Origin: Desulfonauticus submarinus
GTDB lineage: Bacteria > Desulfobacterota > Desulfovibrionia > Desulfovibrionales > Desulfonatronovibrionaceae
Length of the DNA stretch: 64,000 nucleotides
Assembly (NCBI RefSeq): GCF_900104045.1
Contig: NZ_FNIN01000005.1
Coordinates: 49,956 to 113,955 of the forward strand
Direction: 5' to 3'
The translations under genes were made by a program, and so were the position numbers. The notes under the pieces were generated by a model. That model was not told the origin of the DNA, made no database searches, and saw only the letters and a program-made list of their open reading frames with translations. Positions 17,818 through 27,591 of the stretch are shown here, piece by piece (position 1 is the first letter of the stretch; the number at the start of each line of letters is the position of its first letter).

Positions 17818-19347
17818 TTAATAGGTTTTATTTTTAGGTAAAGGCCAAAAACCATTGTATTCATAACAAATAATGATACTGACTACTTGCCCTGGTTTGT
17901 TTTTATGTGTTGAATGAAAAATAATTGGACGTAGTACACGTTTAAACATTTTTTTTAAAAGGGGAGGTATATTTTTTTCTATTCCTTTTGTAACAAAAAT
18001 AGCATCCCAGCCAATTTTATTTTTTGGTGAGAGCCAAATGTCATATTGATTTTGTTTGCGTCCAAAATTAACGCAGAATGCCCTTTGCTGTCCAGGCACG
18101 TAAAATGAAAGCTCCGAGGTGATACCATAAGAATCACTTATAATAAATACTTTGTTAGGATTTTTGAACTGAGTTTGTTTTAATTGTTTTATATAATGAC
18201 CTATTTGTTCATATCCTCTCATTCGCTGTAAGACATCTAATTTACCTGGCATAGGTATAAAAACAATACTATGGAATAAAATAAAAGTGATTGCTCCACA
18301 GGTAAAAACAATTTTTTGCCATTTTAACTTTAGTTGAAGAAAGCTAATTGCTAAAATTATTAAGGCAGGAACATAACTTAGAGCAGGCCAATTAGCCTCT
18401 ACTTTGGTATGAAAGCTTAAGGCAGTAAATGCTAACCAAATTGGCCAAAAAAAAGTTTTACAGAAAGTATATTCTTGGGGTTTTAGGAATATTTGAGTGT
18501 TGTTATTAAACCAAGCCTTAAATAGAAGAAAGAAGTACCAAGGAGTTAGAACTCCTATTTGAGAAGCTAAAAATTCTGGAAAATGCCAGGGTCTGAAAAA
18601 TTCTTTGGCCTTATTTCCAGCAAGGCTTCCTCTGTAGAGAACATGTTTTATACCAACAAAGTTATATTTAATATTCCAAATTAAAATAGGCAAAAGTCCT
18701 ATTGTTCCGCCCAAGAGCAATGTTAAGGTAAGTTTAAGAGTTTGTTTTTTTTGATATTTAAAGCAGACAAATAGAGAAAGAGGTATGAAAATGAGCATAG
18801 TATATTTAGCCAAAGTCCCTAAGATAAGGCTGATTAGAATACCTATTAAATATTTATTTTTAGGTGTTTGAAGATAAAAATAAAGAAAAAATAGGGCAAA
18901 AGAATAACAGAGTACCAAAAGATTATCTGTAGTCATAAGAATGCCAGTGACTAAGAATAAAGGAGTGGTGGTGGCAATAATTAAAGCAATTAGGGGGAGA
19001 TATGAGGTGGAATGTGTTTTTTGAGAGCAGATTTTTTTTAGGCCAAAATAGATAAGAGACTGCAAAATTGTTAAATTAAGACAAGCTCCAAATCTAATTC
19101 CTAATTCTGTAGGACCAAAAATTTTTGTCCAAAACCAGATAAAATAGGCAATAAGTGGACCTTTAGAATAATAAGACCAATCTAAACTTCTAGACCAATC
19201 CCAGTATTGTGCTTCATCATAGTAGAGATTTATTTGTCCGCTTAAGATAATTCCTAATCGAAGAAGAAAAGAAAATAGGATAATACCAACGGCTAGAAGG
19301 TCAAAATTAATTTTTTTTGGGGAAAAAATAAATTTATAATCTTGCAT
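17818..19347 (-). CDS. GT39/ArnT-like membrane glycosyltransferase
   Basis: 509 aa polytopic protein, about eleven membrane helices. The first periplasmic loop carries LYYDEAQYWDWSRSLDWSYYSKGPL, the DE-containing catalytic loop with the KGP segment of PMT_2/ArnT-type GT-C enzymes that use polyprenyl-phosphate sugars. A C-terminal periplasmic domain follows (FIISDSYGITSELSFYV). ArnT adds aminoarabinose to lipid A; whether this enzyme transfers that or another sugar is open, as no arn genes are visible. The PAP2 gene starts 47 nt downstream. Confidence 0.82.
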   Translation of the reverse strand: MQDYKFIFSPKKINFDLLAVGIILFSFLLRLGIILSGQINLYYDEAQYWDWSRSLDWSYYSKGPLIAYFIWFWTKIFGPTELGIRFGACLNLTILQSLIYFGLKKICSQKTHSTSYLPLIALIIATTTPLFLVTGILMTTDNLLVLCYSFALFFLYFYLQTPKNKYLIGILISLILGTLAKYTMLIFIPLSLFVCFKYQKKQTLKLTLTLLLGGTIGLLPILIWNIKYNFVGIKHVLYRGSLAGNKAKEFFRPWHFPEFLASQIGVLTPWYFFLLFKAWFNNNTQIFLKPQEYTFCKTFFWPIWLAFTALSFHTKVEANWPALSYVPALIILAISFLQLKLKWQKIVFTCGAITFILFHSIVFIPMPGKLDVLQRMRGYEQIGHYIKQLKQTQFKNPNKVFIISDSYGITSELSFYVPGQQRAFCVNFGRKQNQYDIWLSPKNKIGWDAIFVTKGIEKNIPPLLKKMFKRVLRPIIFHSTHKNKPGQVVSIIICYEYNGFWPLPKNKTY

Positions 19348-19442
19348 AAAGTCTATAAATTTTAAGAAATAAGCAGAGAAAAAGTCAATATAAAAACAAA
19401 GAGAAATCAGGGTATCTTGTTTATTTCAAACCAATCTTAAAG

Positions 19443-20222
19443 TTAAAGGATTTGCAGAAAATTTGTGCTATTTTCTTCTAGTTGAGCCCAAAAATTATCA
19501 TTTAGGTTATTTAAAATACGATATTTTTCTTGTTCTGGCAAAAATAGAGGATAATCTGAACCAAATAAAATTTTTTCTTTATCATGCTTGTTTAGTATTT
19601 TTTTTAATATATTTTTAGGAATAAAAGGCAAAGTGCTAGAAGTATCCAGAAATATATCTTTGCCTATAATATAATGGAGGGCGTATTCCCAATGTAGATA
19701 ACCTCCTAAATGAGCTACAATAATCTTTAGCCTGGGAAAGTTTTTTAAAACCTGAACAAGTTTTTGAGGTGAAGAAAAGTTTTTTTCTGGCGGCAATTGA
19801 TCTCCTATATGGATTAGGATCCAAAATTTTGAACCTATTTCTTCCCAAATGGGAAATAATTTTTTGCTTGCCAGATCAAAGCCTTGAAAATCTGGATGGA
19901 TTTTTAATCCTTTTATTTGGTGTTTAGCCAGTCTGGCTAATTCTTTTTGCCAATCTTTATATTCTGGATGAATTGTACCAAATGGAATCAATGTTTTATA
20001 ATTTTTTAAAGAGATAGCCCAATTATTAGCAGGAATAACCTGATTAGGATTTGTGGCTGCGCACAATACTACTGCCTTATTGAATTTCCCCTTTTTTAAG
20101 TGTTGGTATAGATCTTCTTTTAAACCTGTTCCTTGGGGACTTATATTATAATGTTCTTTTAAGGCCAAACATACTTTTTGAGCTATTTTAGGATGAAATA
20201 GATGAGTATGAACATCTAGCAT
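19443..20222 (-). CDS. TIM-barrel amidohydrolase (Amidohydro_2 family)
   Basis: 259 aa. Motifs MLDVHTHLFH (HxH metal site at the N-terminus), GLKIHPDFQGF, ILIHIGDQ, IVAHLGGYLHW and LFGSDYPLF (final Asp) place it in the Amidohydro_2 (PF04909) family, which includes metal-dependent hydrolases and decarboxylases. Substrate unknown. It starts 2 nt after the thioesterase gene and is probably last in the threonine-related operon. Confidence 0.78.
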   Translation of the reverse strand: MLDVHTHLFHPKIAQKVCLALKEHYNISPQGTGLKEDLYQHLKKGKFNKAVVLCAATNPNQVIPANNWAISLKNYKTLIPFGTIHPEYKDWQKELARLAKHQIKGLKIHPDFQGFDLASKKLFPIWEEIGSKFWILIHIGDQLPPEKNFSSPQKLVQVLKNFPRLKIIVAHLGGYLHWEYALHYIIGKDIFLDTSSTLPFIPKNILKKILNKHDKEKILFGSDYPLFLPEQEKYRILNNLNDNFWAQLEENSTNFLQIL

Positions 20223-20223
20223 C

Positions 20224-20652
20224 TTAGGTAATAGTACATGCTTGTTTTAACCATGAAGGTACAGCAATTGGCTTTCCTTTTTTATCAACGCAAGGATGAA
20301 CAGTATAACCTAAAGCAAGAACAATAGATTTTTCGTAGTTAGTTATTTCATAGATAAATTTAAATGAAGCTCTTTTCCATTCAGAGATGGCTGCACGGAT
20401 ATAGATAATTTCGTCAAAATGAGCTGGTTTGTAATATCGACAATGTGCCTCTCGTACAGGCAAAAATACACCCTTAGCTTCTATTTCACTGTAGGTTAAG
20501 CCTTGTTGGCTTATATAGGTATTTCTAGCTATTTCAAACCATTTTAAATAATTGGCATAATAAACTACACCCATTGCATCTGTTTCACCGTAAAATACTT
20601 TATGTTTATGCCAGACTTCTGGCTGAGGGAAGTTTTCACTGAGTTTAGGCAT
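20224..20652 (-). CDS. Acyl-CoA thioesterase, YbgC/4HBT hotdog family
   Basis: 142 aa from the ATG at 20652 (GGAG 7 nt upstream; a TTG at 20670 is the longer alternative). It has the hotdog signature FYGETDAMGVVYYANYLKWFE with the catalytic Asp, followed by REAHCRYYKPAHFDE. YbgC-type proteins hydrolyse short or long acyl-CoA thioesters; in many proteobacteria they are linked to tol-pal, here not. The gene overlaps the ApgM-like gene by 8 nt. Confidence 0.85.
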   Translation of the reverse strand: MPKLSENFPQPEVWHKHKVFYGETDAMGVVYYANYLKWFEIARNTYISQQGLTYSEIEAKGVFLPVREAHCRYYKPAHFDEIIYIRAAISEWKRASFKFIYEITNYEKSIVLALGYTVHPCVDKKGKPIAVPSWLKQACTIT

Positions 20653-21835
20653 TGGCTTGCTCCAAAACAAAGTTTAGAAAATTTTCTCCTTTTCTGATAA
20701 AAAGAGGAGATTGTTGGGCACTTTTTTCACTAAACGTTTTTTGTCCTTTATCCTTAAATTTTTTTTGAGAATTGTAGATTAAAAAGGGTACTGGATCTGC
20801 TATGTGAGTTCTTAAAGTGATGGGGGTAAAATGATCACACAGGATTACCACAGTAAAGGATTGGTTTAAATTTTTTAAAAGGGGGCCTAAAATATATTTA
20901 TCAAATTTTTCTATAGCCTGAATCTTGTCCCTAATGCTTCCAATATGTCCTGCTTCATCAGGACCTTCTAGATGTAAAAAAAGAAAATCTCCTGTTTTTA
21001 AAAAGTTTATGGCAGCTTCTAGCTTGCCTTGATAGTTTGTATTTACAAGTCCAGTAGCACCTTTCACCTCAATCACTTCTAGGTTTGCTGCCTGTCCTAG
21101 TCCTTTGATCAAATCAACTGCTGAGATTACAGCTCCTTTTAAGCCTGTTTTTTGAGTGAAATCTGGTAATGTTAGTGGTTTTCCTTGTCCCCAAGGCCAG
21201 AGAGAATTGGCCTTAGGCCAGATTGGGTTATGGTTTAATAATTTAAAAGCATCTTTTAGAAAATTGTATAAGGGAGGATATTGTTTATAAGTCTTTATAT
21301 CTTGCGAGATGTTTTGACTTAAAATGTCATGAGGAGGCCTTGGGGATAAGTTAGAAATTTTTTGGTATCCTTGGGGTTGAATTAAAAGATGTCTATATTG
21401 AACGCCAGGGATTAGTTTAAACTCTGAAGATGAGAGTTTGGAGTTTAACCAGCCAATTAATTTTTTTGCTGTATTTGTATCTATATGACCAGCACTGTAA
21501 TCTAACATTTTCCCTTGAGAGGAGAAATCAGTTATTTCTACTAAATTACAGCGCCATATTAGATCATTTTTTTGGGTAATAATGTTTTGTGCTGCAGCTT
21601 CAATAGGACCCCTGCCAGTATGATATTTAACTGGATCATAACCTAATAGAGCCATATTCGCTACATCAGACCCAGGGGGGAATCCTTGGGGTATGGTTTG
21701 ACATCTGCCTATTAAAGAATGAGGAGCTAAACTGTCTAGATAAGAAGTATTGGCAGCTTCTAAAGGAGTTTTATTGTTTAACTCTGGTAGAGGAAAATCA
21801 CCCATTCCATCTTCAATAAGAAAAATAATCTTCAT
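20645..21835 (-). CDS. apgM: ApgM-family phosphoglycerate mutase-like protein; candidate functional homoserine kinase
   Basis: 396 aa alkaline phosphatase superfamily protein of the archaeal-type cofactor-independent mutase family: IFLIEDGMGDFPLPEL (metal Asp near 9), PPGSDVANMALLGYDP with the nucleophilic Ser, HTGRGPIEAAAQ, and LHLEGPDEAGHIG and LCDHFTPITLRTH with metal ligands. It lies 18 nt after hom in an operon with an aminotransferase, and no thrB is seen. In Desulfovibrio-type genomes ApgM paralogues next to hom have been proposed to replace homoserine kinase; I infer the same here, without direct evidence. A glycolytic mutase role is the alternative. Confidence 0.82.
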   Translation of the reverse strand: MKIIFLIEDGMGDFPLPELNNKTPLEAANTSYLDSLAPHSLIGRCQTIPQGFPPGSDVANMALLGYDPVKYHTGRGPIEAAAQNIITQKNDLIWRCNLVEITDFSSQGKMLDYSAGHIDTNTAKKLIGWLNSKLSSSEFKLIPGVQYRHLLIQPQGYQKISNLSPRPPHDILSQNISQDIKTYKQYPPLYNFLKDAFKLLNHNPIWPKANSLWPWGQGKPLTLPDFTQKTGLKGAVISAVDLIKGLGQAANLEVIEVKGATGLVNTNYQGKLEAAINFLKTGDFLFLHLEGPDEAGHIGSIRDKIQAIEKFDKYILGPLLKNLNQSFTVVILCDHFTPITLRTHIADPVPFLIYNSQKKFKDKGQKTFSEKSAQQSPLFIRKGENFLNFVLEQANA

Positions 21836-21853
21836 CTTGTTTTGTTCCTTATT

Positions 21854-23146
21854 TTAGTGAATAATTGGATAGTGAACTGTTGGTTGAAGCACAAAATCAA
21901 AGCGGTTAATCTCATTTATTGCTTTTTCTACATCTCCTAACCTGGCTCTATGGGTTAAAAATACAATAGGTACTCCTTTCTTTTTATTTTGAGCTTTTTG
22001 GATGGCTTGGGCAATGCTAATGTTATGTTCGCCCATAATACCTGAAAGAGCAGACAATACTCCTGGTTTATCTAAAACTTGGAATCTAAAGTAATGTTCA
22101 CACACTACAGATACATTATCTAAAATGTTTGCATCTTTAAAAGGAGATTCTATAAAGCCTGTATTGTTAGGGGCATAGTTGTTTTTTATTAAAGAGATTA
22201 TATCTGCCAATACAGCACTTCCTGTTGGTAAATCTCCAGCTCCTTGACCATAGAGCATAATTGGTCCTACAGCATTGCCTTGGACTAAAATAGCATTAAA
22301 AGGTCCGTCTACTTTGGCTAGAATATGTTTTTGGGGTAAAAGAGCAGGAAAAACTCCTGCTTGTAAATGACCTGACTTTTCTTTGACCTGAGCAATTAAC
22401 TTAAATACATAACCTAATTCTTTAGCAAAGGAAATATCTTGGGTTTCTATATTTTCAATTCCTTTTACCCATAGTTTTTCAAGAGGATATACTACTCCAT
22501 GGGCAAGAAAAATTAAGATAGTTAGTTTGTGAGCAGCATCAATGCCTTTTATATCGAGGGACGGATCTGCTTCTGCATATCCTTTTTCTTGAGCTTGGTT
22601 TAAGGCTTCAGAAAAGGTGAGTTCATTTTGGCTCATTTCTGTTAAAATATAATTAGCAGTGCCATTTAAAATACCAGTAATGGCTTTTATTTTGTTTCCA
22701 GAAAGACTTTCTTTAAGAGTTTGAATAATAGGGATACCACCGCCCACACTAGCTTCAAAATAAAGCCCTACGTTTTGTGTTTCTGCAAGTTTTAACAAAT
22801 CTTTTCCTTTCATAGAAAGCAAGGCTTTATTTGCTGTTACAACAGATTTTCCTAGTTTTAGGGCTTTGGTAATTAGTTGATATGGTAAATCTATTCCTCC
22901 TATCAATTCTACCAAAATATCCCAATCATTATCTTGAAATAGAGCCTCAGGAGTATCTACAAATATGGTATTAGGGTGAGGAATAAGGGTTCTTGGTTTG
23001 TTTAGATTTTTTACTAATATTTTGGAGATAACAATTTCTTTTCCTGTTCGTTTTTTTATCCATTCTTTATTTTCTTTTAAAATTTTTGCTAGACCTGTAC
23101 CTACAGTGCCAAATCCAGCTAGAGCAATTTTAACCACATTTTTCAC
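21854..23146 (-). CDS. hom: Homoserine dehydrogenase
   Basis: 430 aa, normal length for the monofunctional enzyme with an ACT domain. NAD(P) fold at the N-terminus (IALAGFGTVGTGLAKIL), VTANKALLS near 105, the substrate site GGGIPIIQTLKESLSGNKI with NGTANYILTEM, and the signature AEADPSLDIKGIDAAHKL around 205-222. The C-terminal ACT domain starts near VLDKPGVLSALSGIMGEHNIS and probably mediates threonine feedback. It reduces aspartate semialdehyde to homoserine. Preceded at 6 nt by the aminotransferase gene and followed by the ApgM-like gene. Confidence 0.93.
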   Translation of the reverse strand: MKNVVKIALAGFGTVGTGLAKILKENKEWIKKRTGKEIVISKILVKNLNKPRTLIPHPNTIFVDTPEALFQDNDWDILVELIGGIDLPYQLITKALKLGKSVVTANKALLSMKGKDLLKLAETQNVGLYFEASVGGGIPIIQTLKESLSGNKIKAITGILNGTANYILTEMSQNELTFSEALNQAQEKGYAEADPSLDIKGIDAAHKLTILIFLAHGVVYPLEKLWVKGIENIETQDISFAKELGYVFKLIAQVKEKSGHLQAGVFPALLPQKHILAKVDGPFNAILVQGNAVGPIMLYGQGAGDLPTGSAVLADIISLIKNNYAPNNTGFIESPFKDANILDNVSVVCEHYFRFQVLDKPGVLSALSGIMGEHNISIAQAIQKAQNKKKGVPIVFLTHRARLGDVEKAINEINRFDFVLQPTVHYPIIH

Positions 23147-23152
23147 TTATCT

Positions 23153-24325
23153 TTAGCCTCCTAATACCTTTTTTATTCCTCTGATTGCCTGATTAATTCT
23201 GTGTCTGTTTTCTACTAAAGCAAAGCGGACATGATCGTCTCCATAGGAACCAAAACCAAGGCCTGGAGCCACTGCTACTTTTGCTTCTGATAATAATAAT
23301 TTAGAAAATTCTACTGAACCTAAGTGTTTAAATTCTTGAGGAATCTTAGCCCAGATGAACATGGTTGCTTTTGGTTTTGGTATTTCCCAACCAATTCTGG
23401 CTAAACCTTCTATAAGAGCATCTCTTCTGTCTTCATATACCTTAGTGATTTCTTGGACACATTCTTGGGGACCGTTAAGAGCAATAATAGAGGCTATTTG
23501 GATGGGCTGGAAAATACCATAGTCCAAATAACTTTTTATTCTAGTCAAAGCATGAATCATTTTGGGATTACCAACACAAAAACCTACTCTCCATCCTGCC
23601 ATAGAATAACTTTTAGACATAGAAAAGAATTCAACACCAACGTCTTTTGCCCCTTTTGCTTGCAAAAAACTTGGGGCTTTGTATCCATCGAAACAAAGAT
23701 CTGCATAGGCAAGGTCATGAATTACATACATCTTATGTTCTTTGGCAAAATCTACAATTTTTTGAAAAAAATCTAAATCAACAGTAGCTGTAGTAGGATT
23801 ATGTGGATAACAGATGATAAGTAGTTTTGGTTGGGGCCAAGTTTGTTTGGTGGCTGTAAGAAGGTCTTCAAAAAAATCTCTATCAAGATCTATAGGAATG
23901 CGTCTTACGTCAGCTCCTGCAATAATAGCAGAATACGGATGAATTGGATAAGTCGGATCAGGAGCAAAAACTACTTCACCCGGACTAAGCATTGCTAAGG
24001 CCAGATGAGCTAACCCTTCTTTTGCGCCCATGGTTACTACTGCCTCGCTTTCAGGGTCAATATCTACATCGTATCTACGTTTATACCAACTGCAAATTGC
24101 TTTTCGTAAATTAGGAATGCCTTTAGAGGCAGAATAACGATGATTTACTCCCTTTTGGGCTGCTTCTACTAATTTATCTACAATATGCTTAGGCGTTGGG
24201 ATATCTGGATTACCCATGCCAAGATCAACAATGTCTTCTCCTTGTCTTCGCATTTGCATTTTTAAATCATTTACTACTGCAAAGACATATGGGGGTAATC
24301 TATGCATTCTTGGAAATTCACTCAT
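23153..24325 (-). CDS. Class I/II PLP aminotransferase (AlaC-like)
   Basis: 390 aa from the ATG at 24325; the upstream ATG at 24337 overlaps the GGAGG that serves the shorter start. Fold type I motifs: [40 protein letters not shown] and the PLP lysine in [18 protein letters not shown]. It resembles AlaC/YfdZ-type alanine or aspartate transaminases. In this operon (hom, ApgM-like) it may supply aspartate-family precursors; exact amino donor not determinable. First gene behind a consensus promoter. Confidence 0.85.
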   Translation of the reverse strand: MSEFPRMHRLPPYVFAVVNDLKMQMRRQGEDIVDLGMGNPDIPTPKHIVDKLVEAAQKGVNHRYSASKGIPNLRKAICSWYKRRYDVDIDPESEAVVTMGAKEGLAHLALAMLSPGEVVFAPDPTYPIHPYSAIIAGADVRRIPIDLDRDFFEDLLTATKQTWPQPKLLIICYPHNPTTATVDLDFFQKIVDFAKEHKMYVIHDLAYADLCFDGYKAPSFLQAKGAKDVGVEFFSMSKSYSMAGWRVGFCVGNPKMIHALTRIKSYLDYGIFQPIQIASIIALNGPQECVQEITKVYEDRRDALIEGLARIGWEIPKPKATMFIWAKIPQEFKHLGSVEFSKLLLSEAKVAVAPGLGFGSYGDDHVRFALVENRHRINQAIRGIKKVLGG

Positions 24326-24358
24326 ACTGGCCTCCATATTTTTTTGGTCGTAATTGGC

Positions 24359-24386
24359 ATTATAGAAGGGGTTAGTCTAATGTCAA
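24359..24386 (-). promoter_or_regulatory. Consensus sigma-70 promoter of the aminotransferase-hom operon
   Basis: On the minus strand TTGACA (24386-24381), 16-nt spacer, TATAAT (24364-24359): both hexamers match the consensus exactly. It is 34 nt from the start codon and divergent from the tRNA-Ser gene. On the plus strand a TTGACT at 24403-24408 may be the -35 of the tRNA promoter. Confidence 0.8.
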
Positions 24387-24442
24387 ATAGTTATTTTTTT
24401 ATTGACTCTAAATATACTTTTAGTTAAAAGAATCCTTCTTTC

Positions 24443-24540
<98 letters not shown>

Positions 24541-24610
24541 TTTCTATTTTATTTTCCTGTCTAGGGTTGTATTATTGGGAAAAGTGCTTATTATATTATT
24601 TTGATAATGC

Positions 24611-24701
24611 GGAGGGATGGCCGAGTTGGTCGAAGGCGGCGGTCTTGAAAACCGCAGACCCTTAACGGGGTCCGGGAGTTCGAATCTCTCTCCCTCCGCC
24701 A
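24611..24701 (+). tRNA. tRNA-Ser (anticodon UGA)
   Basis: Acceptor GGAGGGA pairs with TCCCTCC, anticodon loop CTTGAAA gives TGA, long variable arm (GACCCTTAACGGGGTC), T-loop AGTTCGAATCT, discriminator G and encoded CCA ending at 24701. The bioA start codon follows only 9 nt later. Confidence 0.97.
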
Positions 24702-24710
24702 TTTCATTTT

Positions 24711-25976
24711 ATGCTAATTTCATTTGATCAAAAACATATCTGGCATCCATACACATCTGCTTTAAATCCTCTTCCTGTTTATGGTGTTAAAAAAGCTTCT
24801 GGAGTGTATTTAGAACTAGAAGATGGGAAAAAATTAATAGATGGTATGTCTTCGTGGTGGGCTGCAATCCACGGATATAACCATCCGGTTTTAAATCAGG
24901 CCATTTATGAACAAGTAGAAAAGATGGCTCATGTAATGTTTGGTGGAATTACCCATGAGCCTGCTATTCAATTAGCTTCTTTATTGTTAAATTTAGTTCC
25001 TTCTAATTTAAAGTGGATCTTTTTTGCAGATTCTGGTTCTGTTAGTGTGGAAGTGGCCTTAAAAATGGTTTTACAATATTGGCATGCTAAAGGTGAAAAA
25101 CGTACTAAGTTTTTAACTATTTCCAAAGGTTATCATGGCGATACTTTTGGAGCTATGTCTGTCTGTGATCCCATAACAGGGATGCATTCTATTTTTAATA
25201 AATTTTTGCCTAAAAATATTTTTGCTCCTGCTCCTCAAAATGGCGATTTTAATTCAAAAGATTTTGAAAATTTTTTAAAGATTTTAGAAAAATACGAGTC
25301 AGAAGTGGCTGGGGTTATTTTAGAGCCTGTTGTTCAAGGAGCAGGGGGAATGCGGATATATTCCCCTGTTTTTTTGCAGAAAGTAGCTTCTTTATGCAAG
25401 AGTAAAGGTATACTGCTTATTCTAGATGAAATTGCTACAGGATTTGGCCGCACAGGGAAAATGTTTGCTTTAGAATATGCAGGCGTAGAACCAGATATTT
25501 TGTGTTTAGGTAAGGCTTTAACAGGTGGGTATATGACTTTGGCTGCTACTTTGTGTACAGAAGAAGTAGCTAAGACTATTTGCTCTGCCCCTCCTTTTGT
25601 TTTTATGCATGGTCCTACTTTTATGGCAAATCCTTTAGCTTGTAATGTTGCCTTGGCAAGTTGTAAACTTTTGTTGCAGTATGATTGGCAAAAAAAAGTA
25701 AGAAAAATTCAGAATCAACTGGAAAGAGAATTATTATCTTTAAAAGAATTAAATCAAGTAAGAGATGTGCGAGTATTGGGAGCAATAGGAGTAGTGGAAT
25801 TAGTAGATAAAGTAGATGTTGCTAAAGCTCAAAAAAGATTTGTAGAGTTTGGAGTTTGGATTAGGCCTTTTTTAAATTTAATTTATATTATGCCTCCTTA
25901 TATTATTTCTTCCTCAGAACTCCATACTCTTACTACAGCTATTAAAAAGATAGTAGAAGAAAAGAGTTATGCATAA
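24711..25976 (+). CDS. bioA: Adenosylmethionine-8-amino-7-oxononanoate aminotransferase
   Basis: 421 aa. It converts KAPA to DAPA using SAM as amino donor, the third step of the biotin ring pathway. The N-terminus [18 protein letters not shown], the segment [52 protein letters not shown] and the PLP lysine in [11 protein letters not shown] are diagnostic of BioA. The start codon is only 9 nt beyond the CCA end of tRNA-Ser(UGA) and has no Shine-Dalgarno; the alignment of the N-terminus argues against a later start. Expression is probably by read-through from the tRNA promoter with tRNA processing creating the mRNA 5' end. Overlaps bioD by 8 nt. Confidence 0.95.
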   Translation: MLISFDQKHIWHPYTSALNPLPVYGVKKASGVYLELEDGKKLIDGMSSWWAAIHGYNHPVLNQAIYEQVEKMAHVMFGGITHEPAIQLASLLLNLVPSNLKWIFFADSGSVSVEVALKMVLQYWHAKGEKRTKFLTISKGYHGDTFGAMSVCDPITGMHSIFNKFLPKNIFAPAPQNGDFNSKDFENFLKILEKYESEVAGVILEPVVQGAGGMRIYSPVFLQKVASLCKSKGILLILDEIATGFGRTGKMFALEYAGVEPDILCLGKALTGGYMTLAATLCTEEVAKTICSAPPFVFMHGPTFMANPLACNVALASCKLLLQYDWQKKVRKIQNQLERELLSLKELNQVRDVRVLGAIGVVELVDKVDVAKAQKRFVEFGVWIRPFLNLIYIMPPYIISSSELHTLTTAIKKIVEEKSYA

Positions 25977-26580
25977 AGTTTTTATTACAGGAACAGATAC
26001 AGGAGTGGGGAAGACATTTATTTCATCTTTGCTTGTAAAAAAATTTAATGCTTATTATTTTAAACCGATTCAAACAGGATCAAGGGAAGAACTGGATTCT
26101 AAAACGGTCCAATACTTAACAGGATTAGAGGATAAATACTTTTTATCAGCAACTTATTTATTTAAAGAACCTGTTTCCCCTCATCTTGCAGCTAAGATAG
26201 AAAATAGAGAAATAGATATAAAAGATATTTATTGTCCTAATGAAACACCTTTAATTGTAGAGGGGGCAGGTGGGGTTTTTGTACCATTAAATAAAAAATT
26301 TTTTATGTTAGATTTAATGAAACATTTAGATTTACCTATTCTTGTTGTAGCAAGAAGCACTCTAGGAACTATTAATCACACTCTTTTGACTATAAAAGCT
26401 TTGAAAAGAAAAAATTTAGATGTATTAGGTGTTATTTTGAATGGTCCTTTAAACCAAGAAAATAAAATAGCCATTGAGTATTATGGGAAAGTAAAAGTTC
26501 TGGCTGAAATTCCTTGGTTAGAAGTAATAACCCCCTCTGTTTTAGATAGTTTAGTAAATGAGATAGATATTGATTTATAA
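25969..26580 (+). CDS. bioD: Dethiobiotin synthetase
   Basis: 203 aa, ATP-dependent carboxylase closing the ureido ring of [23 protein letters not shown] contains the P-loop characteristic of Bio[16 protein letters not shown] carries the conserved KPxQTG substrate motif, and [14 protein letters not shown] is the EGAGG motif. Slightly shorter than E. coli BioD (225 aa), complete. Overlaps bioA by 8 nt and is 45 nt from bioB. Confidence 0.94.
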   Translation: MHKVFITGTDTGVGKTFISSLLVKKFNAYYFKPIQTGSREELDSKTVQYLTGLEDKYFLSATYLFKEPVSPHLAAKIENREIDIKDIYCPNETPLIVEGAGGVFVPLNKKFFMLDLMKHLDLPILVVARSTLGTINHTLLTIKALKRKNLDVLGVILNGPLNQENKIAIEYYGKVKVLAEIPWLEVITPSVLDSLVNEIDIDL

Positions 26581-26625
26581 AAAATGTATTTTTAAAATAA
26601 ATTGATACACTGAGAGTTAAATTAG

Positions 26626-27591
26626 ATGTTTACAGAAAAAGATGCTTTAAATTTAGCTGAAAAGGCCTTAAAAAATAAATTGCTACAAACAGACTTAGAA
26701 CGTTTAGCAAATTTAGACGGAGCAGATATTATTTCTCTTTTAGCAGGAAGCTCTTTTTTAACAAGGAATTTTTTCTCCTCAATTCAACTTTGTTCTATTG
26801 TAAATGCTAGGTCTGGTAAATGTAGCGAAGACTGTGCTTTTTGTGCTCAATCAAAGTTTTATTCTACTAATACTCCTGTATATCCTTTTAAATCTCCTTC
26901 AGAATTAATTTGTCTTGGAAATAATTTAGCTAAAACACCAGTAAAACGTTATTCCTTGGTGACATCAGGGAAGGGTTTAGAACCTAAAGAAATAGAAAAG
27001 GTGATAGATGTTTTAGGGGCTTTAAAAAATAAAATAAAATTGTGTGCTTCTCTAGGGATTTTGTCTTTAAAAGATTTAACAAGTCTTAAAAAAGCAGGGC
27101 TTAATCGCTATCATCATAATTTAGAAACAAGTGCTAGTTTTTTCCCTAAAATATGCTCTACGCATACCTATGAGGAGAGAATTTTAACCATAAAGAGGGC
27201 AAAAGAAGTTGGTCTTAGTGTGTGTAGTGGTGGAGTATTTGGCTTAGGAGAATCTATATCCCAGGTTATTGAGTTAGCTTTAACTTTAAAAGACTTAAAG
27301 GTTGATGCAATCCCATTAAATTTTTTAATTCCTATTCCAGGAACCCCTTTAGAAAAAGCAAATTTTTTAACACCTCTTTATTGTTTAAAAATTATTGCTA
27401 TTTTTCGATATATTCTACCAGATAAAGAAATTATTGTTTGTGGTGGAAGAAAACAGAACTTTGGTTCTCTCCACCCTTTGGTGTTTTTGGCAGGAGCTAG
27501 TGGTATAATGACAGGTAATTATTTAACCAAATCTGGTTTTTCTTTAGATGAAGATCTAAATATTTTAAAATCACTTCAATTCCACATATAA
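26626..27591 (+). CDS. bioB: Biotin synthase
   Basis: 321 aa radical SAM enzyme inserting sulfur into dethiobiotin. CSEDCAFCAQS is the CxxxCxxC [4Fe-4S] motif; NARSGKCSED precedes it. RYHHNLETSASFFPKICSTHTYEER and GGVFGLGESISQ follow, with NFLIPIPGTPL and CGGRKQNFGSL near the end, all BioB landmarks including the [2Fe-2S] cysteines. Its last 16 nt overlap the convergent bioC gene. Together with bioA and bioD forms the plus-strand half of the biotin cluster. Confidence 0.95.
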   Translation: MFTEKDALNLAEKALKNKLLQTDLERLANLDGADIISLLAGSSFLTRNFFSSIQLCSIVNARSGKCSEDCAFCAQSKFYSTNTPVYPFKSPSELICLGNNLAKTPVKRYSLVTSGKGLEPKEIEKVIDVLGALKNKIKLCASLGILSLKDLTSLKKAGLNRYHHNLETSASFFPKICSTHTYEERILTIKRAKEVGLSVCSGGVFGLGESISQVIELALTLKDLKVDAIPLNFLIPIPGTPLEKANFLTPLYCLKIIAIFRYILPDKEIIVCGGRKQNFGSLHPLVFLAGASGIMTGNYLTKSGFSLDEDLNILKSLQFHI

